Source: Rhynchosporium graminicola (Eukaryota > Ascomycota > Leotiomycetes > Helotiales > Ploettnerulaceae). From it: 64,000 nt of DNA. Where the stretch lies: positions 1,102,196-1,166,195 of the forward strand of contig FJUW01000003.1 in NCBI GenBank assembly GCA_900074885.1, read 5' to 3'. This document shows, piece after piece, positions 1-13,300 of this stretch. The position numbers were made by a program, and so were the translations under genes. How positions within the stretch are numbered: position 1 is the stretch's first letter; each line of letters begins with the position of its first letter. A model generated the notes under the pieces. That model ran no database searches and was not told the DNA's origin. It saw nothing but the letters and a program-made list of their open reading frames with translations.

Positions 1-3000
1 TGACTGAATCGCCAAATCAAGCCCTCAGAGCTTGTGCCGCTCTCGCTGCTATCCATCCACCTCTAGCTCGAGAACTGTTCAACTCTGCATTTGTCTCTTG
101 TTGGGGAGATCTATTTGAAACCTATCAGGACGATCTTATTGCGAATATTGAAACGGCGATTCGCTCGCCTCATGTCACACCAGACCTCCTTGGTATTTTA
201 CTTAACCTTGCCGAGTTCATGGAGCACGATGACAAGGCTCTGCCTATCGACATTCGAGTTCTTGGCCGCGAAGCTGGTAGATGTCACGCCTGGGCGAAGG
301 CTTTGCATTACAAAGAGCTTGAGTTTCTCCAAGATCAGTCTAGTGGCGCCGTCGAAGCTCTAATCCAGATCAACAATCAACTACAGCAATATGATGCTGC
401 TATTGGTATCCTGCGGAAAGCCCAACTTTACAAAGACGGTATTCAGTTGCGCGAGACCTGGTTCGAGAAGCTTGAGCGCTGGGAAGAGGCTCTTGAGTTC
501 TACCAGAAGCGCGAGCAAGAATTTCCTGAGCAAGCAGATAGCTTCGATGTCATCATGGGAAAGATGCGATGTTTGCATGCTCTAGGAGAATGGGACTCAC
601 TATCCGCTCTCGCTCAAGACAAGTGGCACACTTCGGGTCTTGAAATACGCCGTGCTGTTGCCCCTCTAGCTACTGCGGCTGCTTGGGGTCTAGGACAATG
701 GGATCTGATGGACGATTATTTGAGCGTCATGAAAGCCAATACTCCGGATCGATCTTTCTTCGGCGCTATCTTGGCTTTGCACCGCAATCAATTCCGAGAG
801 ACTGCTATGTACGTGCAGAAAGCTAGGGAAGGTCTTGACACTGAGCTGAGCGCACTGGTGAGCGAGTCATACAATCGAGCCTACACTGTTGTCGTTCGTG
901 TTCAAATGCTAGCGGAGCTGGAAGAACTCGTTGTTTATAAGCAGAGCAGCGGCAATCCAGCGAAACAAGAGGTCATGCGACAGACTTGGGAAAAGCGCCT
1001 GCTTGGTTGTCAACGAAACGTCGAGGTCTGGCAGAGAATGCTGAAGCTCCGTGCCTTGGTCATATCCCCAACAGAAAATATGCCAATGATGATCAAGTTC
1101 TCCAATCTGTGCAGAAAGTCCGGGCGGATGGGTCTGGCGGAGAAGCACTTGCAAATGCTTCTTGGCAGCGAGGAGAGTCTCGACAATTTACTGCCATACT
1201 CGCCTCAGAACGGCCATAATGGCGAGGTACTCAGCAATGGTGATCGACCTATGAGAAGCATCCCTCCCCCTGTGCAATATGCTGTTCTCAAATATCACTG
1301 GGCTGCCGGCAAGCAAGACGCTGCCTTGGCTGCGTTGAAGAGCTTCACTTCAGATCTGGCTGAACGCTTGCAAACAGTTGAAGCTGCTGCTCGGGGTATG
1401 AACAGTATTGACATCAACAGCCTCAGCCTCAACGGAGTACCGTCAAACTCTGCAAACACAAGCTACATGAACAGTAGCATGAATTCGCAACAGCCTGTGA
1501 ACCCAGCAATAGTCTCAAAAACTATCGCCGACCACCAGAAGTTACTTGCGCGATGTTATCTCAAGCAAGGTGAATGGCAAGTCTCTCAGAAGAAGGGGAA
1601 CTGGAAACACGATCGCGTCCATGAGATCCTGAGTTCCTATCATCATGCCACCGGATACAACCCGACCTGGTATAAGGCCTGGCATGCGTGGGCTCTGGCA
1701 AACTTTGAAATTGTCCAGGGTCTTGGTCATAGGAGTGACACAGAACGCGACTTGGTCGTACCGGCAGATGTACTCGTTGAGTACGTCGTACCTGCTGTTG
1801 GTGGGTTCTTCAAATCCATTGCTTTGTCAAAGGGCAGCTCGTTGCAGGATACTCTTCGTCTCCTCACCTTGTGGTTCGCCCATGGCGGAAGTCCTGAAGT
1901 CAATGCGGCTGTGACTGAGGGTTTTGGATCCGTCAGTGTTGATACCTGGCTGGAAGTTATTCCCCAACTTATTGCCAGGATCAATCAGCCAAATCCGCGT
2001 GTCCGACAATCGATCCACAATCTGCTCGCTGATGTCGGTAGAGCCCACCCGCAGGCTCTCGTCTATCCATTAACTGTTGCCATGAAATCGGGACCAAACA
2101 CAAGAAGATCCAGATCTGCCATGCAGATTATGGACAGCATGCGTCAACACAGTCTCAGACTTGTCGAGCAAGCAGATCTTGTTAGCACTGAGCTCATTCG
2201 TGTAGCAGTTCTCTGGCACGAGCTCTGGCACGAAGCTCTCGAGGAAGCTTCAAGACTCTACTTTGGCGATCGGAGTATCGAAGGCATGTTTGCTACACTG
2301 GCACCTTTGCATGAACAGCTTGATAGAGGACCAGAGACTCTCCGCGAGATATCGTTCGCCCAGACATTTGGTCGTGACCTTCAGGAAGCTCGGGAGTGGT
2401 GCTTCACTTATAGACAGTCTGGAGACGTTGGCGATATCAATCAAGCCTGGGACCTCTACTACAACGTATTCAGGAGAATCGCACGCCAATTACCTCAACT
2501 CAACAACTTGGAGCTGGCCTATGTCTCGCCCAAACTCCTTAGTGCTCGGGATCTTGACCTAGCTGTTCCAGGAACATACACCAGTGGCAAGCCAATTACC
2601 AGAATCATCCACTTTGACGCAACATTCACCGTCATTTCTTCTAAGCAACGTCCCCGAAAGCTCAGTCTTCAAGGTAGCGACGGTGTTGCGTATGCCTTCG
2701 TTCTTAAGGGTCACGAGGATATTCGTCAAGATGAACGTGTCATGCAGTTGTTTGGTCTTTGCAACACTTTGATGGTTAACGATACCGAATCATACAAGCG
2801 ACATTTGAATATCCAAAGATATCCTGCCATCCCTCTATCACAGAATTCCGGTCTCCTTGGCTGGGTGCCCAACAGTGATACTCTCCACGTCCTCATCCGA
2901 GAGTACAGAGAGAGTCGCAAAATCCTTCTCAACATCGAACATCGCATCATGCTCCAGATGGCACCTGACTACGACAATCTCACTCTCATGCAGAAAGTCG

Positions 3001-3900
3001 AAGTCTTCGGCTACGCTCTTGATAATACCACGGGCCAAGATCTTTACAGAGTGCTCTGGCTCAAGAGTAAGAGCTCCGAGTCCTGGTTAGAACGCCGAAC
3101 AAACTATACACGATCCCTTGGTGTCATGTCAATGGTCGGATATATCCTCGGTCTTGGTGACAGACATCCTTCCAATTTGATGCTTGACAGAATCACCGGC
3201 AAGATCATTCACATTGATTTCGGCGATTGTTTCGAGGTCGCTATGCATCGCGAGAAATACCCTGAACGTGTACCATTCCGTCTCACGAGAATGTTGACTT
3301 ATGCCATGGAAGTCAGCAATATCGAAGGTAGTTTCAGAATTACCTGCGAGAATGTCATGAGAGTCCTACGAGATAACAAGGAGTCTTTGATGGCTGTTCT
3401 TGAAGCTGTAGGTACTCTTCTCCCTATAATTGTATTTTGTACTGACCATGTCATAGTTCATCCACGATCCACTCCTCAACTGGCGTCTCACAGGCGACAC
3501 CTCCCCGGCAGGACCCAACTTTCCCTCGCAGCGCCGTGACTCTCTAATGGCATCCAACAACCGCCGTCCTTCAATGATGGAAGCCGAAATGCCACCGTCC
3601 GAACTCCTAGCTCAAGAAACCAGCATGGCTGTCCCTGGCGCACCCCCAACAGCCCGTCCCCGTGGCCGCACAAATTCCACTTCTCAAGGCCTCGTCAATA
3701 CTGAAGGCGTCGATGTTCAAGAGACGCAAAATGAACGCGCTATGCAGGTCCTAAATAGAGTTAAGGAGAAGCTGACCGGTAGGGATTTTAAGAGCGAGGA
3801 GGAATTGACTTTTATTCTGCAAGTGGACAAGTTGCTGGTTGAGGCAACAAAGTTGGAGAATCTTTGTCAGCATTATATTGGGTGGTGTAGTTTCTGGTAG
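1..3900 (+). CDS. tor: TOR serine/threonine kinase (PIKK family), 5'-truncated by window edge
   Basis: Target of rapamycin, the kinase of TORC1/TORC2 that couples nutrients to growth. The reading frame is open from base 3, so the N-terminal HEAT region lies outside the window. Exon 3..3407, intron 3408..3456 (49 nt), exon 3457..3900. Visible in order: FAT domain; FRB (rapamycin-FKBP12 binding) segment around residues 730-830 with [18 protein letters not shown] and [15 protein letters not shown]3K-like kinase domain with [15 protein letters not shown], catalytic [13 protein letters not shown] and metal-binding IHIDFGD; a Ser/Pro-rich linker; and a C-terminal FATC ending YIGWCSFW. The FRB serine (EEAS) and the tryptophan of DINQAW, the classic rapamycin contact positions, are present, so the protein should be rapamycin-sensitive (inference). 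The intron joins GCT to TTC, restoring the expected [14 protein letters not shown]. No lesion seen. Confidence 0.97.
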
Positions 3901-4553
3901 TGGAGTGGTTGATGGAATGATTTAAGCATGCAGGTGGAGATGTTCTATCGTGCTTTCAGGAGGTTTTGGGAGTCGGCGTTTTAGGGCGAGCAAGCGAGTC
4001 GGGCTTCTTTTGCTTGCTCGAGGGTTAATCAGTACGGAGGCGTTGCCAGTCTTTATTTGAGAAGTTTCATTTGGCTCGATCCTGCATATGCGTTGCCTGG
4101 CTGGGCATGGGTGGAAGGAATCAATAGCCTGGGCATTGTTGTTTGTAATACTTTTGTATATGTATGAGAGACGGCAGTGGCGTTCCAGATTTTGAATTTT
4201 GATGATTGTGAGCTTCTCTTGGTGTCATTGAGAAGAGCCCTGAATAAGAGAATTGATTGCTTGTATGTCTGTTGGTGTTGTGATGAGGATAACTAACATG
4301 TGATGGAGCAAGCCGAACCGAAGTCATGCCGCCAACTCGGCACGGCGCAACCCTCCCGAAGAAGTCAAAATAAGACCCTCAAATATTTCATACAAACCTT
4401 CTTATTCTCTCATCCCCTCTTTATCCTCTCCCCTCTCTCATCCCTCCCACGCTTCACTCACTCGCCCATCAACCTCAACCGCCAAAACCCTCTTCCAAAC
4501 CCAGAAGGCGGACAACCAGCTCTACGAGATAGATAAAAGATCAAACAGTAATC
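3901..4553. other. Intergenic: TOR 3' UTR and DUF1304 gene promoter
   Basis: No gene seen. The last 200 bases before the downstream ATG are pyrimidine-rich (CT tracts from about 4390 to 4500), as is common in fungal promoters and 5' leaders. Confidence 0.6.
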
Positions 4554-5259
4554 ATGTCCATCCTCTCCAACATCGCAGTCGGAGTCCTAGGCGCCGAACA
4601 TGTCTACATCATGGTCCTGGAGATGTTCATGTGGACGAAACCGAGAGGTTTGAAAGCTTTTGCTCTACAGCCGGATTTCGCGGAGAAGACGAAGACGTTG
4701 GCTGCTAATCAGGGGTTGGTAAGTAGCTGAATGTTTTTTTCTTCTTCTTCTTCATTTTTACGTTGTTCTCTTTGTCTTGAAGTGGGGTTTGAGGTGTGGG
4801 GGAGGGGGAGGGTTTGATTTAAGTTTTGAGGGTCTGTATACGACGAGTATGAGTAATGGGTATGGATGGGTGTGAAGTGCTATCCGGGGGAAGATCATAT
4901 GTTGAGATCAGCTGGGCAAGGCAGGACCCACTCGAATCAGACCACGCGTTCTCGAATCTTGATGGATCTCATCTCATCCCATCCCATCCCAGATCTCAAA
5001 TCCCAGGAATACATTCCGACTCTAACTCCTAGGTACACCTTCACTAACACCTCGCCCTTAGTACAACGGCTTCCTAGCCGCCGGCCTCTTCTGGTCTCTC
5101 CTCCACCCCGTCCCAGCAGTCGGGAAACAGCTCTCTCTGTTCTTCTCCGGCTGTGTGCTCGTTGCGGGTCTCTATGGTGGGTTGACGGCGAATAGAAAGA
5201 TCCTGTTTGTTCAGGGGGTTCCTGCGCTGGCTGCTCTGGGAGCTCTGGTTTTGTCTTAG
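4554..5259 (+). CDS. DUF1304 family small membrane protein
   Basis: Two exons, 4554..4718 and 5062..5259, give 120 aa, the usual size of DUF1304 proteins. The N-terminal exon carries a hydrophobic helix followed by GAEHVYIMVLEMFMW and ends in AANQGL; the second exon continues YNGFLAAGLFWSL and contains two more hydrophobic segments, so about four membrane helices are expected. The E-H-x-Y-I-M-x-L-E and N-Q-G-x-Y-N-G-F-L signatures are typical of the family. Biochemical function is unknown. The 343-nt intron is much longer than the other introns here and holds a CCTAGGTA site, but the join restores a continuous family motif, so I trust it. Start chosen as the first ATG in frame. Confidence 0.85.
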
Positions 5260-6232
5260 TTGGATTTCGGGAGATGGGATTGGGAAATGAGGAGAGGAAG
5301 GAAGGAGGAGAAGGAGAGGAGATGGTAATGGTAATGGGATGAGAAGGACTAGGCTATTCTTGCGCGGGTTTGCTTGCTGTATGGTGAAGCAAATCGAGAG
5401 GGATTAGGGACTGGAAATCGATGGTTTGGCATGCAGTAGCATAGTTAGCTTCAATATCTCAAATCGTGGAATCTCCCAAACAAGCGCTTCACAGCTGGGT
5501 TGAATCTTAAGGAAAGTAGTCCTGGGTCTTGGTTGAATTCTGAGTTGATGCAGGTACCTAGGTTGCTGAGACGGCTGGCTGACTTATTCTCGCTAAGCTC
5601 CGAGATGCGACTCATGAAGAGGCGACGGAGCGGTACCTAGAGTATGATGGATGTCTTCTGGCTCATGATCGAGAGAAAGAAGATCTAGCTTGCCGTAAGT
5701 CTGTGACTGATCCGCATTCTTCGTAAAAGATACTCAAGCGGCCTACATTCGTAATCTTACTTCATCAAGTATTTTTTTTTTTTTTTTTCATTTTTCCGTC
5801 TTGAGGAAGTCAAAATTATAGTGCCACCTGACCCCAATTCAAAGGGCCTGATATTGAAAAGAGAATGGTAATCTTATTTTTGTGGGTGAGATGTTGCAGA
5901 AGAATGAACATACCATACCGCAACGTCAAGCCTTCGTCATCGTGGCGAGATTGCTTTCGTAGCCTACCCTTCGCCATGTATATTTCCCCGGTTATGAATC
6001 GGTGATTCGGAGCTACCTACTCATGAGATGCGGCGTATGGCTAGCTGATGGCCGGCGGACGTCTGGGAAATACTGGCAGGCTATTGAGATGATGGAACCG
6101 CCCTCAGTCTCACACATCATCTCATGTTATCTAACTCATAGTAGTTCGATCTGATCTAACCCTGGTATATCAAAAGCACTCTTTCACTCACTACCCACTA
6201 AACGTGAGCACGGGTCTCGCCGTTGGAACTAC

Positions 6233-6267
6233 ACTACCTACCTACCTACCTACCTACCTACCTACCT
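6233..6267. repeat. (CCTA)n microsatellite
   Basis: Uninterrupted tetranucleotide CCTA repeat of about nine units running directly into a TACCTAGGTA palindrome at 6263-6272. Confidence 0.9.
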
Positions 6268-6446
6268 AGGTACTCAGTCGAATAAACAAAACCCTCATGT
6301 CGTACCTGCATCACTAGTGTATGCATGCAATGTAAAGCTGTACGCGTGTATGGGGGGAAAAGCAACTCTCGCAGTTTTTAAAGCAATGTTATGATTCGTG
6401 TGAATGGGCTAAGAGATTGTGGGTTTGTTTATCGGAGAGGAAGGTT

Positions 6447-6484
6447 AGTTGTTGTTATTGTTATTGTTGTTGTTGTTGTTGTTG
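6447..6484. repeat. (TGT)n microsatellite
   Basis: TTG/TGT trinucleotide run with two ATT interruptions, in the gene-free interval. Confidence 0.85.
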
Positions 6485-7440
6485 GGGCTTGAAGAAGTGA
6501 AGCTGGGAGTTTGGGTGCTGGTTGTAGTGCTTCACATATGGTCCCTTCGAGTGTGGGTAGATGGGATGGTGCTTGGTGCTTGGTATGGGTGAAGGCTAAG
6601 AGAGGAAGCAAGCAAGCAAGTTAAAATGGGAAAGGGTGATAGGATGGAGTGGAAATGGTATTGCAGTCACACATAGAAAGAAGTATGGTCCTCAGAGCAG
6701 AGCCTTTTTGGAAGGACGATCGATATACACCCGGCAAAGTAAGTGCTAATCCTATATCTCAAATTATGTATTATTGATGATTGGGGGGACATGGATACGT
6801 TTGTTGTGATGTGAGATCGGAATTTGCTTTTTTTTCTCGCGGGCGGGCAGGTCCAGGTAGGCAGGCAGGTCTGTAGGTACTCACATTGTATGAGGGTGGG
6901 GTGGAGAAGCAACAACACCTTTTCTCGACCTTCCTCCGCGCATACTGTATATTCTAAATACCCTTCCCTCCCCGATCGCCAAAATGCCATTCGTTTTTCC
7001 CTCACGCGTCGTCAAGATGAGATGAATTCCGGACAACAGACCGGGATGCGCGTCGAGCTTGATAGTGCGCGTTGGTCATTTTGGTTGGCATCACGTCAGG
7101 CGGGCGGGCATCCATCTATCTGGTGTGAAATGAAAATCCCAGTGTTAATGAACATGATACGAGAAGCTCTTTACAAGGGATTGTGCATGAGCTTTTGAGG
7201 AAAGAGAGGAGGGGGAGATGTTGAAATAATGCATGGGTGAGATGTACATAGGTGATGGAGAACGCTTTGTGGACGGAGGGGAGTGGAGTGAGTGCATATG
7301 GTCGTCTGAATGTTCGTGTGTGTGTGTGTTTGTTTACATGCTGGCGGGTATTTTGATGTGCAAGATAAGAAGATGTGCAAGGAAGGACATTTCGTGGTCG
7401 GAGAGATTTTTCTCATGTACTTCATTTCATGATTTTATCA

Positions 7441-7502
7441 GAAGGAATGAAGGAAGGAAGGAATGAAGGAATGAATGAATGAATGAATGAAGGAGGGAAG
7501 AA
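7441..7502. repeat. (GAAT/GAAG)n microsatellite
   Basis: Purine-rich tetranucleotide run alternating GAAG and GAAT units. Confidence 0.85.
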
Positions 7503-9475
7503 GCAAGCAAGGAAACGCGTCTCTCACGCCATCACTCACGCACGCACGCGTCGAGAAGTTATTGTTTATTGTGTATTGTCATTGTCATTATTCGATGTGC
7601 TGGGTAGGACCTACTTTCTCCTTTTTCTACACATGTGTATCCTAGCGATATCTCAATTCTGAAGTTGAGGGCTTGGGTGAGGGGAGGTAGGTGTTGATGA
7701 GTTGTCAGTACTGTAGGTACTGTAGTGGTGGATCTCCATCATCTCATCTACGGGGTATGATTGTTTACCCTTTTGAAGTAGCGCGGGAAAGAAGGAAAGA
7801 GATCATCTCAGGAGAGACGAGATGAGATGAGATGATAATACTCCGTAGTGGTGCTTTTATTACTACCTAAGGTACCTCCTTCGGAGGGATGTACGTGCTT
7901 TGTTTTTGTGGGGTGCAGGAAAGGGAATGGAATGAGGTGTAGTGAGGTGACAGACTGTTGATTTCTAATTGATGGCGTTAGATTCTTTCCTTTTTTTTCT
8001 TTCTTTTTTTTTGTGAATAGGTGGTGATATCTATCCTCGCGGGCATATCATCTTTCTTCTTGATCTACCTAGGTGAGTACTCGACCACACGTGAATGTCA
8101 CGAGCCTCGTACTTATTTCAATTTCGCATACGGAAACAAACAGATGGGCCATCGGCATCGAGTCGGCTTTCTTTTATGTTTCACGAGCTGAGATGAGATG
8201 AGATGTTGTCCTGTCCTGAATCATGCCATGCATGCCCGGCCCATGCCATGCAAGACGACGACGTCCGGTAACGCTTTACCCGAGATGGACAGGTCTTACT
8301 TTCGTAAAGCTTGAGACATCGCGTGGACCGTGAGGAGGGAGGCGTGAGCTGTCGGAATTACAGTACCCAGGTACAGAGAAGGGTCCACCCACACACACAC
8401 ATCTGATGTTCATAACGTTGGGATCCTTGGCTGGGAAAGTTTAATTGATGGTGATGGATGATGTCTGATGGGATTGGAGGCGGCTGCTGTTGTGTTGTTG
8501 GGTAGATTGTATGGGTTGGTGTTGTACTGTACGGAGGTAGTTGATGATATGGAAGTGAGGATGATGTTAGGGACAAGGAGGCTGAATTTGCACGACCGTT
8601 CGTAACGCCACGAGGTATGAGTGAGTGAGTATCATGATGGTTGGTCTATTAGAAGGTCCAGAGCGCAGAGACAGCAGTCTCATGTTTTATCTCGTTTGCC
8701 TGCCTGCCCGCCTCATCTTGAAGCAGACTTACCTACCTACAGTACCTAGGTATTTATTATCTGACGAGCAAATCTTCATAACTTTCACCTCTCTCTCTCT
8801 CGCTCTCCCTTCCTCTCTCGCAACCAAATCCTTCCTGACTGATCTCCGAAAAAAGCCAATCGAAAGCAATATATTAGACTTTTTGCTGGTCGGTCCATCC
8901 ATCCATCTCCTTGGGTCTGGCCAGACCTCTCGGGATCGTCTTGATCATCATCTAGCTTTTTTCGCGATTTCCCCTTCTTTCCAAGTTCCCATCCCATCCC
9001 ATCCCTTCGCTTCCGCTCGCTTCCCTCCCTACCCCTGTGAGATACCTAGGTACGTGTAGAAAACCAGAGATGGGATGGCATGGCATGGGGTTTCCGATCT
9101 TCCACCCCTGGCTCAATTTTAGAGCCGTGCAGGATGCTTGATGGGGAATGGCGTGAGGTACGACGAGCTTGTGACTGGCTCGCGGCAAGGAGGGAGGCCG
9201 TTGCCGAGGGGGTGGATCCGCTCAGGGGTAAGTGAGTATGGGCGGGCGGAGCGGGTGGATACCTAGGGAGGAGGTAAGTCAGTCGGTCGAGGGGAAGCTA
9301 ACTAACTGGTTTGGGGAAGTAAATCGATACATCGCTTGATGAGGCAATGTTTGAGATGTGATGTGCATGTGGTGTTAGGAAAAGAGGGTCTTTCTTATAT
9401 TGGCTGTGGAAGTGAAGCTCGTGATGGGTTCGCACTATTGTTTCTCATGAGAAGAGAGAGGGCCGAACAGCTAAC

Positions 9476-9535
9476 CTGAACTGAACTGAACTGAACTGAA
9501 CTGAACTGAACTGAACTGAACTGAACTGAACTGAA
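9476..9535. repeat. (CTGAA)12 pentanucleotide microsatellite
   Basis: Twelve perfect CTGAA units. Because the unit is 5 bp, all frames across it stay open or close by chance; the open frames over it are artefacts. Confidence 0.95.
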
Positions 9536-11327
9536 CGGAAGCGAAGGGTGGCAGATCAAACCACATAAATGTGTAAACCGGCTTTCGGTGTATGAGAGAG
9601 AGGCTTGTGTATCGGGATTTTGAAACGCTTAACATTTTGGATAGGTTTTGGGGGTTCATAGGCACCTAGGGTATGATACTGTACTAGGGCCTGGTATCTC
9701 GTGGTCGGGAAAGCTGGATGTTGCTTGGACCTGGACGGACTACTCTACTCGTACGATTGATTGTCTGCTGTGTGTGAAAAAAGCAGGTTTGGTTCCCCAC
9801 AGTGCGATGAGTGAGACAGAGGGAGGCCCATGGAGAGTTTTGGCACTCGCCAGGTACTTACTTATACTTTCGTACCTGCAGTAGGGCGGTCGGTGTTGGG
9901 AGAAAAGCAAACGAAAGGCTTGTTGCTTGACATGATCTATCGAGTGTCATATCAATACACTGACTGGAAAAGGAAAATGTGAGTGAGGGTAAGGTAAGAT
10001 TGGGTGGTCCGTAGAGTACAGTACTTTACAAGCGGATCAATCGATCGAGGCTGCACCAGCGGATGGTGAGGCGTCGTCTTTTTCACGATCTTAGGGGTAC
10101 GGTAGTACTTATAAATGAAATAAATGCTACTTTACTATACCCCCGCTGTGGTTGGTCGCTTTGTTCGCTGCAGGATAACACCCTCGGGAAGGTTCAGGGG
10201 AAGCGGGGGGGGACATGAACTGAATTTCAACCTGTAGGCTTTTCTCTCTCTCCCCACGAGGAACAGATCAATATCAAACGCCGACGAAGAAGTATACTTC
10301 AAGCACAGACTTCGGGAGGAGCTGTACAGGCAGACAGGTACACGTCTGATAACTTGATAGGTATCCGTCGCCAGAAGATAAGAGACTCACCAAAGATACT
10401 CTGCGACTTGACTGACGTGCGCACGCACACACTGAATGAAACTGCCTGCCTGCCTGCTATCTGATGTTGGAATATCTGATGTTGGACCAGGAATAGATGG
10501 TCGGACGGGACGGACGGACTGCTGAAGCACCGTTTGACCATTCTGCACGGAGGTGATGGATAGTGTGAGAGATGTGCAAGTAGGTACAGGTAGGTACATG
10601 GGAACACGGCAACGACGCACGCTCGAACAGTAGGACTTGGTGTACCTCTACGTACAGCCTAACTAAGCACGGCAGATACGATCTTGACCGTCATGGGCGA
10701 TGGGATCATGGCACCCGCATGCCGAGTCGAGACGTCGTCCTCGTGGGACTTCGTGGTCTCAGTGCTCAGTCACACAGGTAAGTAAAGTACCCTAGGTACA
10801 GGCAGGGAGGGATGGGGAGCCAAACACTTGGTTGATAGTCCAAGAGAGGAATTGGGATACGGGGGGGAGGGAGCCTTGTGGATGGGGTTGGGACTAGGCT
10901 TCTCCTGTTGTGTTTTGGTCTTCTCGCTTCTCGTCCCTTCCGCTCGCTTCATGGCTGGGCTGGCTTCATTTCATCTCGCTACCATGTTCATGTGTGTAGG
11001 TAGGGAGGTACTTATACCTACCTTATCAATCAACTTCTCGTCGTTTGTCTTGCGACTTTGTCTTGCGACTTCAGCCCTTTAGCTCTTCCGCTCTTCCGGG
11101 CTTGATGGATGAGGATATTTCGTCTCAGCGTACAGGACACAACAAGCCCCCTAGATTCGAAGGACAGCAGGCAAGTGCAGGGTAGTAAGTGAGTGGCAAA
11201 TACCTACTCTTAGCGCTACCTTCAGTTACTGCTGCTATAGTTTGCCCATTCCATTACTTACTTGCATCGCATTGGGCCAAGCCAGGAAGCAACGGACGGG
11301 ACGGGGTGTTCATGAAAACAAGCACGA

Positions 11328-11354
11328 GACCAGACCAGACCAGACCAGACCAGA
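11328..11354. repeat. (CCAGA)n pentanucleotide microsatellite
   Basis: Five perfect CCAGA units. Confidence 0.9.
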
Positions 11355-11486
11355 TTATTGAATGCACCATTGGGTAGGTAGGGCTGGGTTGGGTTGGGTT
11401 GAAATGCCCCCTAAACATGGTAACTGGGAATATGCAGATATATGTATTTATGTGTAATTCGTACATATAGTTAGCTACATGCGGAT

Positions 11487-11532
11487 AATGCTGATGCTGA
11501 TGCTGGTGCTGGTGCTGGTGCTGGTGCTGGTG
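11487..11532. repeat. (GGTGCT)n hexanucleotide repeat
   Basis: CTGATG/CTGGTG hexamer run, about seven units. Confidence 0.85.
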
Positions 11533-13300
11533 TCCCCCTGAGATCAATCCGTACCTGCGTCGGTACTGTAGGGAGGGAAGGAGGGAGGGATAGGCAATCG
11601 ACGAGATTATGTAGGTACAGTGAGTACCTCTGTAAGTAGTACGACCAGGTAGGTAGGTACTGTTGGTTGTACCAAGACCACACGAGTCAGGTCATATCGC
11701 TCAACTACAAAGGAACTTTCACTATTATTCTGGCGCATCATATCATATCACATCACATCACACCACATCCTTCCTCTCCCCTTCCCTTCCCTGATTGTCC
11801 GTCCCATCCCAGCCCTGCCCTCCCTGTTATTGGTCTTTCCTGCCCCTGCTTGATGTCTATGCTGGTTTCATCCCATGTTCTACCATGCCCATCCGTGCTC
11901 TTCCGTACCCCTCCCCCTTCCCCTCCCCTTGACTGATTATCCGTCCCATCCCATCCCATCCCCTCCCCTACCCGTCTTTTCTCCGTAGCTCAGGGCAGAC
12001 GGACGCCTTTCCTGCATTACACTTGCATTACACTTGCACTACACTGCACTGCATATTCGAGTGAGCGATCTGCATCTGCATCTTTCTGCATCTGCATGCA
12101 CCGACCGCATCGCACGCATTCGTGTCTGTGTCTCCTCGTTTTCCTCCTGCCTGTGTCCCGTCCGGCTGCATCTACAACGTTGATTCGCATCCACCACCAT
12201 CATACTCATACATACTTCTCCCAAGCCAGTTCGATTCAAAATCGACGCCATCCCCACGGACAATACCTACGCAGTGGGAGGACTGTACGTACGGGTACAT
12301 ACACTACAGCAAGGAAACTTCCATCTCCGCGAGTTTGAAACACTCGAACCTTTGTTTGGAGTCTCTGTGCGAATATAATATCGGACCACTTCCCAGTGGA
12401 ACCCTACGAACACGAACATATACCTCTCCGAGGCCTCTGCTTTCCACTTGCCACTTTCCAGCTTCCAATTCGACAGACAGCCCCCTCGGCTCGAGCACCC
12501 TTTCATGCATTGTCACACGAATCTCCGAGCAGGCTATCTTCCCTCAGCTTCTGCATCAATCCGTTCCGGGCCTGCGTCGAAGCACCGTACCCTACCTACC
12601 TCTCCTGTTCTAAACTGAGAAATCCATCCTCAACATCTCTCCGCGCGAACATTCCGAACCTTCAAACCATCATCGACTGTGGCACATCTCCCCCATACCA
12701 TACATACATTTGCCTCTTGACGCTGTCGAGGAAGAGGAGAGAAAGCTGCGGGGAATCTCGAAACATCGAATAAACCTTCTGCACCTCAATATATGTACGC
12801 GGCCGCAATAAGCCATATTCCCAGGATACATCCACCCTGCTACCCCTACGCGATTCTGCAATTGTTTCTTAATCATCATTTCTCGGGTACCTCTTCCGCG
12901 GGTATTCCAAACCCATTGCTGCTCATAGTACGTAAGTACTGTTGTCAGGACGGGGATGGGATAAACCCTATTGTCGATCCGCTGTCGAGAGAATCCAGTC
13001 CTTCGTCTTAATTGTATATCTTCAGGGCTAATGCTTGTACCGAAACATAGGCTCCTGTTCCGCCCCTCCATGTTACGGACCAACCTGCCATTCATTCGGG
13101 TTCGATTTTGCAGGTACTCTGATTACACCCCTAGACAATTTCAGCATACATCCACCTACGCAGTACAAACTGGAGTAACTCGATACCATTCGTGAGCGTG
13201 CTCACCACTACACTCACTCGCGGTTGGTTCCCCCTTCGATACCACGAATTAACGACGGACTCGAAAGCCAGCACGGCAGTAATCCGCGCAACTAATCACA

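Larger units (their letters stand above)
5260..13300. other. 8-kb gene-free interval rich in microsatellites
   Basis: I see no convincing gene in this stretch. Open frames up to 163 codons exist but are low-complexity, lack recognisable domains and arise from repeats or pyrimidine tracts. The interval holds many simple repeats, homopurine/homopyrimidine runs, and scattered TACCTAGG/CCTAGGTA palindromes at about 5555, 6263, 8066, 8743, 9043, 9260 and 10791. The last 1.3 kb (12000-13300) is CT-rich and probably promoter plus 5' leader of the 13301 gene. Confidence 0.6.

Noticed and set aside
8625..9059. 144-codon plus-strand frame in the gene-free interval
   Set aside because: Low-complexity, CT-rich; no domain, no splice-linked continuation.
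12122..12613. 163-codon frame upstream of the 1398-aa gene
   Set aside because: Lies in a pyrimidine-rich leader; residue composition reflects CT tracts; no recognisable domain.
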